15,725 bases of DNA from Planctomycetota bacterium (GCA_003669255.1 QWPO01000072.1:1-15725), one strand, 5' to 3'; shown: positions 6,766 through 15,148, numbered from the stretch's first letter. Numbers and translations are program-made. The notes: generated by a model from the sequence alone, not told the origin.

Positions 6766-7874
6766 AACGACCTTTGCGACTCCTGCGATCCCTGTTTCTG
6801 CTCGTGGTCGCTGCCACGTGCGCCCGTGACCAGGCAAGAGCAGCCGACGCGACGGCGATCCCTGCGGATCTGCCCACGTTTCAGCGGGACGTGTCGCCGG
6901 CGATCCTCACCGCCCGGCCGTGCGACGCGAGGCACTGGCGGCAGATCGAGCCGGCGGTGCACCACCTGGCGCTCGAGCACGCCGACCGACTCGCGGCGCT
7001 TGATGACGATGCCCGCACCGCCACACTCGCAAAGTTCGCCGGCTTCATCGACGGCGTTCGCAAGAAGGCCGCGGGCAGGCCCGTGCTCGCCAGCGGCCGG
7101 ACGGTAATCGGCCTGCTTGATCCAGCCACCGGACTTGGCCCCAAGGAAATCACGACAATCGCCGAGTCGTACGGCGGCACGACGCAGGTGTTCAAGAAGG
7201 ACGAGGATGGCGAAACGCTCGACAGCGTGGCCGATGCCTTTCTGTCGGCGATCCGCGACGCGACGGCCGGCCCGACGCCCACCACCGTCGTCGTGCTCGG
7301 CCACGGCCTGCCGACCGAGATCCAGAGCTACCACATCCGGTTTGAGCGCGTGGCCGACGCCCTGATCGACGGGGCAGCCCGCCGCGGCTCCGGCAAGGAG
7401 GTCGATCTCCGCAACGTGGTGCTCATCTGCGACGACTGCTTCAGCGCCGACTTCTCGATCAACCTGCTCGGCTGCATCGAGGCCGGCTGCCGCGACCGCG
7501 ATCTCACACTCGCCTCGCTCCCCGTCTGCATCGCCGGCACCAACCGCGACCGCTTCGGCATCGCCGACGTAGGGGAGAAGTTCGTGCCGCACTTCTGGAA
7601 GGATGTGATCGAGCTTTATTACGTCCGCCGTCCGCGGCCGGAGGCGATCGTGCTCCGCAACTTCTTCGAGAACGTTGACAACATGATGTATGGCTACGGC
7701 CGGGCGCCGATCATGGAGGGCACCGCGATCACCGGCTGGCGGCTCGTCGATCCCGCGCTTGTGCAGGATCCGGTGGTGTTTGTGCCGCTCGACGCCGCGG
7801 AGCTGGCGGACCTCCGCACAATCCTCGGCCTCGACGCCGACGCGCCGCTGCCCCGCTGGCTCGACATCGGGTGA
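6762..7874 (+). CDS. Exported clan CD cysteine peptidase-like protein (caspase/legumain-type pattern), unknown function
   Basis: I do not recognise a named family. The 370-residue product has an N-terminal signal peptide (basic start, hydrophobic 11-19, likely cleavage after ARA at 27). Residues 115-230 alternate predicted strands and helices. TTVVVLGHG (174-182) places a His-Gly after a hydrophobic strand, and 45 residues later VVLICDDCFS (219-228) places Asp-Asp-Cys after a second hydrophobic strand. This is the His/Cys dyad arrangement of clan CD peptidases (caspases, legumain, gingipains). Candidate catalytic residues are His181 and Cys226. Cysteines at 223, 238, 243 and 256 could form disulfides after export. 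The start ATG overlaps the upstream stop (ATGA), with GGAG at 6753-6756. Activity is inferred from motif geometry only; the protein could be an inactive homolog or another Rossmann-like fold. Confidence 0.7.
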   Translation: MKRPLRLLRSLFLLVVAATCARDQARAADATAIPADLPTFQRDVSPAILTARPCDARHWRQIEPAVHHLALEHADRLAALDDDARTATLAKFAGFIDGVRKKAAGRPVLASGRTVIGLLDPATGLGPKEITTIAESYGGTTQVFKKDEDGETLDSVADAFLSAIRDATAGPTPTTVVVLGHGLPTEIQSYHIRFERVADALIDGAARRGSGKEVDLRNVVLICDDCFSADFSINLLGCIEAGCRDRDLTLASLPVCIAGTNRDRFGIADVGEKFVPHFWKDVIELYYVRRPRPEAIVLRNFFENVDNMMYGYGRAPIMEGTAITGWRLVDPALVQDPVVFVPLDAAELADLRTILGLDADAPLPRWLDIG

Positions 7875-7893
7875 GGGCAGGGGCTTAGAAAGG

Positions 7894-8245
7894 CACAGGT
7901 TGCCAACCTGTGCTACGGGAAGCATGTGCGACGAAGAGGCACAGGTTAACAACCTGTGCTACGAGGGGGTCGCGGGAGGCACAGGTTGCCAACCTGTGCT
8001 ACGAGGAACATGTGCTACGAGTGACGAGCGAGGGGCTGCCCGTGCCCAGGAGCCGGGCTCGGCGGCAAGCGAAGCCAGGATGGCGAAGCGTAGCCGGCGT
8101 GCAGCGAACGAAGGGCAGGATGCCCGCAGTGAGCGTCCGGCGATGGGCATGGGTAGCCCCGAGCGGCGCGGAAGACACAGGTTGGAAACCTGTGCTACGA
8201 AGGCACACAGGTTGAAAACCTGTGCTACGGGGAGCCTGTGCTACG
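7894..8245 (+). repeat. Palindromic repeat cluster 2
   Basis: Five complete copies of the CACAGGTT-N3-AACCTGTG-CTACG unit lie at 7894-7917 (loop GCC), 7940-7963 (AAC), 7980-8003 (GCC), 8176-8199 (GGA) and 8206-8229 (GAA). All have the same orientation. Degenerate copies lack the left arm at about 7923-7935, 8009-8020 and 8232-8245. The cluster sits in the 397-nt gap between two converging genes (ends at 7874 and 8272), where no gene is evident. The stem could act as a bidirectional transcription barrier, although there is no T-run. Confidence 0.92.
8021..8170. other. Unexplained insert within repeat cluster 2
   Basis: About 150 nt separate the third and fourth palindromes. The segment is rich in recurring AGCGAA/GCGAAGC/AGTGAGC words, has AGGATG twice (8078-8083, 8117-8122), and has the stem GGGCA-GGA-TGCCC (8114-8126). 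The one open frame crossing it also runs through the repeats, so it is not credible as a gene. It may be another repeat family or a degraded element. Confidence 0.5.
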
Positions 8246-8271
8246 AGGGGCCTGTACTCCCGGAAGGATGC

Positions 8272-10785
8272 TCACTCCGTGGACAGGGCTTCGAGGAGTT
8301 CGAGCTTCACGGCGCGGCGGGCCGGCAGCCAGGCCGCCAGGGCGGTGACCGCGAGGGCGGCCAGCAGATTGGCGACCACCACGCCGGGGCGGATGTGCAG
8401 CGCGAGCGGATGACCGAGCAGGGGCTGGCTCGCAAACTGGATGAACAGCGCAGTCGTCACGCCGGCCACGAGGCCAACGATGCCGGCGGCGGCGCCCAGC
8501 AAGACGCTCTGCAACACCACCATGCCGACCACCTGGCCGCGTCGCATCCCCACCGCCCGCAAGAGTCCCAGGGATCGCTGCTGCTCCAACACGCTCATGG
8601 TGACGGTGTTGGCGACGCCGAGGCTTCCAACCACGAAGCCGAGCCCCAGGATCGACCAGAGCGAGCCGACCACACCGGAGACGATGCGGTCGATAAAGCC
8701 ACGGAGTTCGCCATACGACCGCAGAAACATCGAGTGCTTTCGGGCGATCGCGTCGAGCGGTTCTCGCAGGGCGGGCGAGCGACCCTCGGCCGCGGTCACG
8801 AGCAGCACGTCGGCCGCCTCCATGCCGAACAGCCGCCGGGCGGCGTCGCGGCGGAGCACGAGCGAGGCGCCTCCGGAGGTGTAGTCGACGACGAGCGCCG
8901 CAACGCGGACCGGCGTCTTGCGGCCAAACACCTCGACGACCACGTCGTCGCCCGCTTTCAGGCCCGTCCGCTGGGCGAGCACGGTGCCGGCGACCGCCTC
9001 GCCCCGTTCGAGCGCCTGCCGCACGTCGGCCTCGGTTGCGTCGACCGGCACGAGCGGCAGCGGCAGCGCTGAGGGCAGGTCGCGGGCGATGACCACGCAG
9101 ACCTGACCCGAGATCCGGCCTGTCGCCACGCCGATCCCTTCCACGTCGGCCACGCCGTCGAGCCCGCGAACCTCCTCCTCCATTTCTCGCGATGCCGCGC
9201 CCCGATCCTGCCGCGAGACGGAGAGCGCCCCGGCCTGGGTCAGCACCCAGTCGGCCCTGAGCATCTTGCCGTACCAGCCGAGCACGTCGTCGACGCTGTC
9301 GCGGATCGCGTGGCCGAGCCCGATGCCGTTGCTCACCGCCACCACGAGCACGCCCGCCGTAAGCGCGGTGCGGATCGGCTGCCGGACGATCTGCTCCACA
9401 GCGAGCCGGCCCTCGATCCGCCAGCGCGGGGGCACGAGCCGGCCGAGGATGCGGACCAGCGGAATCAGGAAGAAGGGCGTGAAGGCCACGAAGGCGAGGA
9501 GCAGCACCACGCCCGAAACCACCGACGCTCGCGGCGGCAGGAAGCCGAAAGCCATCGCCAGTTCGCAGCCAAACGCGACGAGGCTCAGGAGCACAGCCGC
9601 CACGAGCAGGCCCCGCATCGACTCCCGCGGCGGCTTGGCAGGGAGCACCGACAGCCCCTCGAGCAGGTCGACCGACGTGGCCTGACGGGCGGGCCACCAG
9701 GCAGCCGCCACCGCGATGACAACACCCAGGGCCACGGCCACCGGCACGAGAAGCGGATGGACGACGACGTCGCCCGCGCGGGTCTGCAGCGCCCGCGCGA
9801 TCCCTGCAGAGATCGGCGCCGCTGCCGCGAGCCCGGCCGCGGCGCCCACGGCGGCCCCTATCGCACCGAGGATCGCAGCCTCAACGGTCACGAGTCGGCG
9901 CACCTGGCGACCCGTGCCGCCGAGCACCCGGATCAGCGTGAGCCCACGCCGCCGCTCGGCGACGTTCATGAGCATCGCGTTGCCGACGATGAACCAGGCC
10001 ATGGCGAGCGTCAGGGCCGTGACAAAGTCGAGGCCCAGGTTGGCGGAATGCAGCACGTCGTCGGCCAGGCTCGCCCGGCCGGCGGGCACCTCGGCGATGA
10101 GTTCCTCCGGGAGCCGCTGAGCAACCGCGGCCAGCACGCCCTCGCGATCGACGTCGGCAGCGAGGACGACCCGCACGCGGTCCACCTCTGCCGTCGAAAG
10201 CGACATCGATTCCAGCACCTGAATGTCGGCGACCACGGTGGCTCCTTCTGCGAACCAGCGGAGCGAGTCGGTGGCAGCGAGCCCCGTGACCCGCATCCGG
10301 GCGACCCGCCGCCGCGCGAAGAACAGCACCTCGTCACCCACTGCCACGCCAAGCCCCTTGGCGAGCGTGGCGTCGAGCATCACTTCGTCGTGCTCGCGGC
10401 ACGGCTCACCCGACTCCAATGTGAGGAGCCCGGCAGACACGAGCGCTGCAGCATCCACGCCCACCGCCACCTCGCGAAGCCGGCTCTCGCCGACGCGGAG
10501 AAGCGACGGCCGATAGAAGAGCGGCACGATCGCCCGCACGCCCGGCAGATCGACGAGGCGGGGCACGGCCGTGGCATCAAACCGCTTGCCGTCGCGGGCG
10601 GTGACGTCGATCGTGGGCACGCCCGCGACGGCCTCGGTGAGCCGCTTGTAGCCGACCCGCGAGGCGTCGGCCGCTGCCCAGGTGGCCACCGCCGCGCCCA
10701 CCGCCACCGCCACGCTCAGCGCCGCGGCCAGCGCCCGCCCCGGGCGTCGCATCCACTGCCGGATGAGCAGCCCGCGGAGGTTCAT
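8272..10785 (-). CDS. FtsX-type ABC transporter permease (10 predicted helices)
   Basis: The 837-residue protein has an N-terminal helix (17-38), a large extracytoplasmic domain (about 40-250) and an FtsX domain with helices near 254-275, 300-325 and 345-365. Two middle helices follow (390-412, 420-445), then one near 470-492, a second extracytoplasmic domain (about 495-700) and a second FtsX domain (helices near 703-725, 752-780, 800-820). The cytoplasmic segments ERRRGLTLIRVLGG (277-290) and EQQRSLGLLRAVGM (734-747) are the paired coupling loops, and both halves end in a similar WxPARxA motif. This is the long, duplicated form of the LolCE/MacB superfamily. The start ATG overlaps the ATPase stop (ATGA), so the two form one transporter. 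It probably works on lipoproteins or hydrophobic molecules at the outer face of the inner membrane; the substrate is unknown. Confidence 0.92.
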   Translation of the reverse strand: MNLRGLLIRQWMRRPGRALAAALSVAVAVGAAVATWAAADASRVGYKRLTEAVAGVPTIDVTARDGKRFDATAVPRLVDLPGVRAIVPLFYRPSLLRVGESRLREVAVGVDAAALVSAGLLTLESGEPCREHDEVMLDATLAKGLGVAVGDEVLFFARRRVARMRVTGLAATDSLRWFAEGATVVADIQVLESMSLSTAEVDRVRVVLAADVDREGVLAAVAQRLPEELIAEVPAGRASLADDVLHSANLGLDFVTALTLAMAWFIVGNAMLMNVAERRRGLTLIRVLGGTGRQVRRLVTVEAAILGAIGAAVGAAAGLAAAAPISAGIARALQTRAGDVVVHPLLVPVAVALGVVIAVAAAWWPARQATSVDLLEGLSVLPAKPPRESMRGLLVAAVLLSLVAFGCELAMAFGFLPPRASVVSGVVLLLAFVAFTPFFLIPLVRILGRLVPPRWRIEGRLAVEQIVRQPIRTALTAGVLVVAVSNGIGLGHAIRDSVDDVLGWYGKMLRADWVLTQAGALSVSRQDRGAASREMEEEVRGLDGVADVEGIGVATGRISGQVCVVIARDLPSALPLPLVPVDATEADVRQALERGEAVAGTVLAQRTGLKAGDDVVVEVFGRKTPVRVAALVVDYTSGGASLVLRRDAARRLFGMEAADVLLVTAAEGRSPALREPLDAIARKHSMFLRSYGELRGFIDRIVSGVVGSLWSILGLGFVVGSLGVANTVTMSVLEQQRSLGLLRAVGMRRGQVVGMVVLQSVLLGAAAGIVGLVAGVTTALFIQFASQPLLGHPLALHIRPGVVVANLLAALAVTALAAWLPARRAVKLELLEALSTE

Positions 10786-11495
10786 GGCCGCGGCATCCCG
10801 GCCGAATCGGTGTCGATCAGGCCGTCTTGCATCCGCACGATCCGGCCTGCTGCCGCCGCCACTGCCGGATCGTGGGTGACGAGGATCACGGTCTGCTGCC
10901 GCTCGGCGACGAGTCGGCGGAGCAACTCGACGACGCGGGAGGAGTTGGCCGAATCGAGGGCACCGGTCGGTTCGTCGGCGAGCACGACCGCCGGCTCGGT
11001 GACGAGCGCCCGGGCGATCGCGCCCCGCTGCTGCTCGCCCCCCGACAGTTCATCGGGTCGGTGGGAGCCGCGGTGGGCCATTCCAACCGCCTCGAGCGCC
11101 GCACGGGCGGCCGTCTCGCACCGTGCCGGACTCGCGCCGTCGAGCGCGAGGGGAAGGGAGACGTTTTCGAGCAGTGAGAGTTCCGGGAGCAGGTTGTATC
11201 GCTGGAACACGAAGCCGATCCGGCGGCGACGGATGGCAGCGAGGGCATCGTCATCGAGCGAGGCGAGGTCGACACCCTCGAGCAGCACGCGGCCAGCGGT
11301 CGGCCGCGTGATCCCGCCGAGCATGTGGAGCAGCGTGCTCTTCCCTGATCCGGAAGCACCCGTCACGGCCACGAACTCTCCTCGGCCGACCTGAAAATCC
11401 ACGCCGCCGACGGCGGCGACCGCCGACTCGGCGTCACCGCCGGAGAATGTCTTCTCGAGTCGCTCGGTTCGGAGGATCGTGGGTGGAGCTTGCAT
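10782..11495 (-). CDS. LolD/MacB-type ABC transporter ATPase
   Basis: The 237-residue cytoplasmic ATPase has a complete set of motifs: Walker A GASGSGKST (46-54), the Q-loop FVFQRYNLLPELS (95-107), the signature LSGGEQQR (150-157), Walker B VVLADEPTGALD (170-181) and the switch histidine ILVTHD (204-209). ADEPTGALD and the Q-loop sequence are typical of the LolD/MacB/FtsE branch, matching the FtsX-type permease encoded next. The stop overlaps the permease start by 4 nt. ATG at 11495 lies 47 nt after the lipoprotein stop, so one transcript could cover all three genes. A separate weak -10 (TACGAT on the minus strand, 11526-11521) leaves this open. Confidence 0.95.
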   Translation of the reverse strand: MQAPPTILRTERLEKTFSGGDAESAVAAVGGVDFQVGRGEFVAVTGASGSGKSTLLHMLGGITRPTAGRVLLEGVDLASLDDDALAAIRRRRIGFVFQRYNLLPELSLLENVSLPLALDGASPARCETAARAALEAVGMAHRGSHRPDELSGGEQQRGAIARALVTEPAVVLADEPTGALDSANSSRVVELLRRLVAERQQTVILVTHDPAVAAAAGRIVRMQDGLIDTDSAGMPRP

Positions 11496-11542
11496 CGCGT
11501 GAAACCTGGCAGGTCACGCTATCGTAACTCCCCAGGCGAGGC

Positions 11543-12595
11543 TCAGCGGGAATCCGCTGCGATCTCGAGCGGCAGGCTGGCCTTGGCCGTCGTGCCGGCG
11601 AGCGTGTCGACCACGTCGATGTCGATCCGGAAGGCCCCGGTCGCTGCCGATTCCGGAACCCGAATCACATAGCGCGCGAAATAGTCGCGACGCTGCGACG
11701 GACATGTCTCCGCGATCGGCTCGAAACTCCAGTCGCGAACCGTCGTGCCGTCGCCCGCGACGAGCGCGAGCGACGCATCGATGCAGGTGGTATGGCCGGC
11801 GGCAGACCGACCGGCCGAGAGGTTGTCGAGTTCGAAGTAGACGATCACCTCCTGCCCAGGGCGGAAGCGGGCGGTCTGGAAGCGGTCGACCATGCCCCAC
11901 GCCTGCACCCGCGTGGCGAAGCAGGCGTTGCGGACGGCCAACGACGGAGCAGGCGCCGCCACGATGCGCTGGGCCTGGTCGTCTGGTTCGGGAGCGGATG
12001 GCGTCGGCGCCGGTGCGATGGCCTGCGGGGCGGATGGCGGGACTGCCGGTTCGGCAAGAGGCGTCACGGGCTCTGGCGCGGCCGCCGGAGCGGTCGAAGC
12101 CTCATCGAGGTCGGCCTTGGCGACCGTGTGCGAGGCGGTGACGACAGGAGCCGGCGCATCGGCCGGTTCGTCTGCCTCGTGATGTTCGGTGAGACGCGGC
12201 GGCGGTGATGCGGCGGCCAGCGACGACGCGAACGCCTCGACCACGACGGGCCAGTCCTCTTGCTGGGTGCGTTGCAGCGTTTCGACAAGCGTGGCCCGGG
12301 CCGCGGGGTCGAGTGCGCCGATCTTGGCAAGTCGCACGACCGCCTCGTCGATCGCGGCCTCACGCCGCTCCTCGTCGGCCACCCCGGTGTCGGAGATCTC
12401 GACGGCGGGCTGCCCCTCCGCATCCGCGGTGGCATCGGCCTGCGGCTCCTCCGCGGCGGCGTGGTCGGGGAGGTCCCAGAACGTGTCGCGGAGATAGGCG
12501 GTGCTGATGGCCGAGGTGCAACCGCTCGTCGTGACGACGACGGCGGCGAGCATCGCCGCCCAGGTTGCCCGGATCGACCCGACGGAACCGTTCAT
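11543..12595 (-). CDS. Proline/alanine-rich lipoprotein with C-terminal beta-rich domain, unknown function
   Basis: The 350-residue product starts with a signal sequence ending in VVVTTSGC, giving a lipidation candidate at Cys26; the -3 residue is Thr, so the lipobox is not canonical. An acidic/alanine-rich stretch and a helical part (about 73-130) lead into a low-complexity Pro/Ala/Glu linker (about 131-220). A compact, strand-rich C-terminal domain follows (about 221-346, with GQEVIVYFELDN at 247-258 and ARYVIRVPE at 307-315), carrying four cysteines (225, 271, 298 and the nearby 26 anchor excluded from pairing). The layout suggests an envelope-anchored protein reaching into the periplasm. 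The family is not recognised. The ATG at 12595 is preferred over the upstream frame (to 12853), which would overlap the divergent pyrB and push the signal sequence internal. Its position before an ABC transporter suggests a partner or substrate. Confidence 0.8.
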   Translation of the reverse strand: MNGSVGSIRATWAAMLAAVVVTTSGCTSAISTAYLRDTFWDLPDHAAAEEPQADATADAEGQPAVEISDTGVADEERREAAIDEAVVRLAKIGALDPAARATLVETLQRTQQEDWPVVVEAFASSLAAASPPPRLTEHHEADEPADAPAPVVTASHTVAKADLDEASTAPAAAPEPVTPLAEPAVPPSAPQAIAPAPTPSAPEPDDQAQRIVAAPAPSLAVRNACFATRVQAWGMVDRFQTARFRPGQEVIVYFELDNLSAGRSAAGHTTCIDASLALVAGDGTTVRDWSFEPIAETCPSQRRDYFARYVIRVPESAATGAFRIDIDVVDTLAGTTAKASLPLEIAADSR

Positions 12596-12753
12596 GAATG
12601 GGTGCTCGACATGCGGCGCGGGCATCGCGGCCCGTCGCCAGGGTCCATTTCCAAACGCGGCGGGAGGGTAGGGGGCCGCAATCCGCCGGGGCAAGGTCAA
12701 CAGCCAGGCCGCCGCAGCGAACTCGTCGGCCCCGCGAATCCTGATGAATTTGC

Positions 12754-12759
12754 TAGACT
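12754..12759 (+). promoter_or_regulatory. Possible extended -10 element for pyrB
   Basis: TG-C-TAGACT (12751-12759) fits an extended -10 element in the 242-nt divergent gap between the lipoprotein gene and pyrB. It would give a leader of roughly 70 nt before the ATG at 12838. No -35 box is evident. No attenuator or PyrR-type stem was recognised in the leader. Confidence 0.3.
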
Positions 12760-12837
12760 CGACGCCGTCATAGTCCTTCGCGCATCCCCTCCTCAGGAGT
12801 GGTGCTCGTCGCCCCTCACGACCGTCCGCCACGCCGC

Positions 12838-13845
12838 ATGAGCACCGCCGCAATCGCCCACGAGACCGTGCCGTCGCACTGGCAGCACCGGCATCTGCTC
12901 GACCTGGAGCGACTCACTTCGGACGAGATCCGCACGCTGCTCGACACGGCAACGCTCCTCAAGGAAGCGACCGATGGCTGCCGCCGGAAGCTCGCCGTCC
13001 TCAACGGCACCACCATCGTCACGCTCTTCTTCGAGGCCTCGACCCGTACAAAGACGAGCTTCGCCCTGGCGGCCCGCCGGCTGGGAGCCGACGTGGTCGA
13101 CTTCTCGGCCTCGTCGAGCAGCCTCTCGAAAGGCGAGTCGTTCATCGACACCGCCAAGAACCTCGAGGCAATGGGGATCGACGCCGTCGTGGTCCGCCAC
13201 CAGACCCCCGGCACACCGCACCTGCTCGCCCAGCATCTCTCGGTCGGCGTGATCAACGCCGGCGACGGCCCGCACGAGCATCCCACCCAGGGGCTGCTCG
13301 ACATCTTCACGATCAAGGAGCGACTCGGCGACCTCTCCGGAATCACCGTTGGGCTCGTCGGCGACATCGCCCACAGCCGGACGGCGCGATCCAACCTCTG
13401 GGGCCTGATGAAGCTCGGCGCCAAGGTGATCCTCTGCGGCCCACCCACGCTCGTCTCAGATCGCTGGCGGGAACTGGGCGTGGAGGTCTCGCACGACCTC
13501 GACGCAATCGTGCCACGGTGCGACGTGCTCAATCTCCTCCGCATCCAGTTTGAGCGGCAGAACACGAGGCCCTTTCCCTCCGTCCGCGAATACGCCCACC
13601 TCTACGCGATGACCCGCGACCGGCTGAAGCGGGCCAAGAAAGACCTGCTCATCCTGGCGCCCGGCCCGATCAACCGGGGCGTCGAGGTCACGGCCGAGGT
13701 GGCCGACTGTCCGCAGTCGCTGATCCTCGGCCAGGTTGCCAACGGACTCGCCGTGCGGATGGCGGTGCTCTGGCTGACGTGCGGGCCGCGGGCGGCGGCG
13801 CGAACGGGCGGCGAATCGTCTTCCTCCGCGACCAGGATTTACTGA
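12838..13845 (+). CDS. pyrB: Aspartate carbamoyltransferase catalytic subunit
   Basis: PyrB joins carbamoyl phosphate and L-aspartate to form carbamoyl aspartate in cytoplasmic pyrimidine synthesis. The 335-residue protein carries FFEASTRTKTSF (64-75, the carbamoyl phosphate STRT loop), the active-site SSSSLSKGES loop (92-101), GPHEHPTQGLLD (144-155, HPTQ) and LAPGPINRG (273-281, aspartate loop). Its length is normal, with a short low-complexity tail. The start is uncertain: ATG at 12838 gives the usual N-terminus, while GTG codons at 12799 and 12802 are in frame but sit on or right next to an AGGAG (12795-12799) and so are wrongly spaced. pyrC follows after 13 nt. No pyrI regulatory subunit gene is present in the window. 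Confidence 0.95.
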   Translation: MSTAAIAHETVPSHWQHRHLLDLERLTSDEIRTLLDTATLLKEATDGCRRKLAVLNGTTIVTLFFEASTRTKTSFALAARRLGADVVDFSASSSSLSKGESFIDTAKNLEAMGIDAVVVRHQTPGTPHLLAQHLSVGVINAGDGPHEHPTQGLLDIFTIKERLGDLSGITVGLVGDIAHSRTARSNLWGLMKLGAKVILCGPPTLVSDRWRELGVEVSHDLDAIVPRCDVLNLLRIQFERQNTRPFPSVREYAHLYAMTRDRLKRAKKDLLILAPGPINRGVEVTAEVADCPQSLILGQVANGLAVRMAVLWLTCGPRAAARTGGESSSSATRIY

Positions 13846-13858
13846 CAAGGATTCGCCG

Positions 13859-15148
13859 ATGGCCACGCTCCTCATTCGCGGCGGCAGGGTGGTCGACCCC
13901 TCGCAGGGCATCGACCGCATCGACGACGTGCTCGTCCGCGACGGACAGGTGGTCGCCGTGGGCCTCGCCGGCGCCCAGCCGATCGGCAAGGCCGACGAGA
14001 CGATCGACGCCACTGGCCTGGTGGTGACACCCGGCCTGGTCGACATGCACGTCCACCTCCGCGAGCCGGGCCGCGAGGAGGACGAGACGATCGAGACCGG
14101 CACCCAGGCGGCGCTGGCAGGCGGATTCACCAGCGTGGCCTGCATCCCCAACACCGAGCCGCCGATCGACACGCAGGCAGCGGTGGAGTTCATCCACCAG
14201 AAGGCGGCCCGGGCCGACGCCTGCAATGTGTTTGTGGTCGCGTGCGTGAGCCGAGGCCGCGAGGGGAAGGAACTTGCCGAGATCGGCCAGCTCGTCGAGG
14301 CGGGCGCGGTGGCCTTCAGCGACGACGGCGCACCCGTCTACGACGCCGAACTGATGCGGCGGGCCTTCGAATACTGCCGGATGTTCGACAAGCCGATCCT
14401 GGCGCACGAAGAGGTGCTGGAGCTCTCGCGGGGCGGGGTGATGCACGAGGGGCTCGTGTCGCTCGTGCTCGGCCTCGGTGGGATGCCAGCGGCTGCCGAG
14501 GAGGTGCTGATCGGCCGCGACATCGCGTTGGCTGAGGTGACTGGCGGCCGGCTCCACGCCATGCACGTCTCGACTGGCGGGGGCGTGGCCCTGATCCGCG
14601 AGGCGAAGCGGCGGGGCATCCGCGTGACGGCGGAGGCCTGCCCGCACCACTTCACGCTCACCGACGAGAGCCTGCGGGGCTTCGACTCCAACTTCAAGAT
14701 GAGCCCGCCGCTGCGGACGGCCGCCGACGTTGAGGCGATCATCGAGGGGCTCGTCGACGGCACCATCGACTGCATTGCCACCGACCACGCACCGCACGCC
14801 CGCGAGAAGAAGATGCTGGAGCTCGACCGGGCCCCGTTCGGCATCCTCGGCCTGGAGACGGCCGTCGGCCTCTCCGTCACGCGGCTCGTGAACTCGGGAC
14901 GGATCGGCTGGCCGCGGCTCGTCGAGGCGATGAGCACACTGCCCGCGAAGATCCTCGGCATCAACCGCGGCACGCTCCGCCCAGGCTCCGTGGCCGACAT
15001 CACACTCATCGATCCGAATCTCTCCTGGACGGTCGACGTCAGCTCGTTTCGCTCCAAGAGCGTCAACTCGCCCTTCCACGGGTGGACGCTGCAGGGCAGG
15101 GCGGTGGCCACGATCGTGGGGGGCCGTGTGAAGTACCGGCTCGGCTGA
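13859..15148 (+). CDS. pyrC: Dihydroorotase
   Basis: PyrC cyclises carbamoyl aspartate to dihydroorotate, directly after PyrB. The 429-residue length and sequence fit the class I (bacterial, PyrB-linked) dihydroorotases. The metal ligands are visible: DMHVHLREPG (62-71, His64/His66), AFSDDG (152-157, bridging Asp), AHEE (His183), MHVST (His236) and ATDHAPH (307-313, catalytic Asp309). NTEPPID (98-104) is the substrate-binding asparagine segment. The complete metal site argues for an active enzyme, not the inactive pseudo-dihydroorotase that accompanies PyrB in some bacteria. AAGGA at 13847-13851, 7 nt before the ATG, is a good ribosome binding site. The downstream gene starts immediately after the TGA. 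Confidence 0.96.
   Translation: MATLLIRGGRVVDPSQGIDRIDDVLVRDGQVVAVGLAGAQPIGKADETIDATGLVVTPGLVDMHVHLREPGREEDETIETGTQAALAGGFTSVACIPNTEPPIDTQAAVEFIHQKAARADACNVFVVACVSRGREGKELAEIGQLVEAGAVAFSDDGAPVYDAELMRRAFEYCRMFDKPILAHEEVLELSRGGVMHEGLVSLVLGLGGMPAAAEEVLIGRDIALAEVTGGRLHAMHVSTGGGVALIREAKRRGIRVTAEACPHHFTLTDESLRGFDSNFKMSPPLRTAADVEAIIEGLVDGTIDCIATDHAPHAREKKMLELDRAPFGILGLETAVGLSVTRLVNSGRIGWPRLVEAMSTLPAKILGINRGTLRPGSVADITLIDPNLSWTVDVSSFRSKSVNSPFHGWTLQGRAVATIVGGRVKYRLG

Noticed and set aside
111..8245. Palindrome clusters as CRISPR arrays
   Set aside because: Units are 24 nt with irregular spacing (from 6 to about 170 nt), mixed orientation and degenerate copies, no uniform spacers and no cas genes.
7690..9072. 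460-codon plus-strand frame running from the peptidase-like gene through the repeats into the permease gene
   Set aside because: It crosses five palindromes, translating them as repeated LCYE/TCAT-like peptides, and then runs antisense to the permease.
9310..11394. 694-codon plus-strand frame across the ABC transporter genes
   Set aside because: It is His/Arg/Glu-rich low-complexity sequence running antisense to clear FtsX and ATPase genes, including across their overlap.
12596..12853. N-terminal extension of the lipoprotein gene to 12853
   Set aside because: The extension would overlap the divergent pyrB start, bury the signal sequence internally and is Arg/Cys-rich without motifs.
13859..15148. 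PyrC as an inactive pseudo-dihydroorotase
   Set aside because: All expected metal ligands (HxH, Asp, two later His, catalytic Asp) are present in the sequence.
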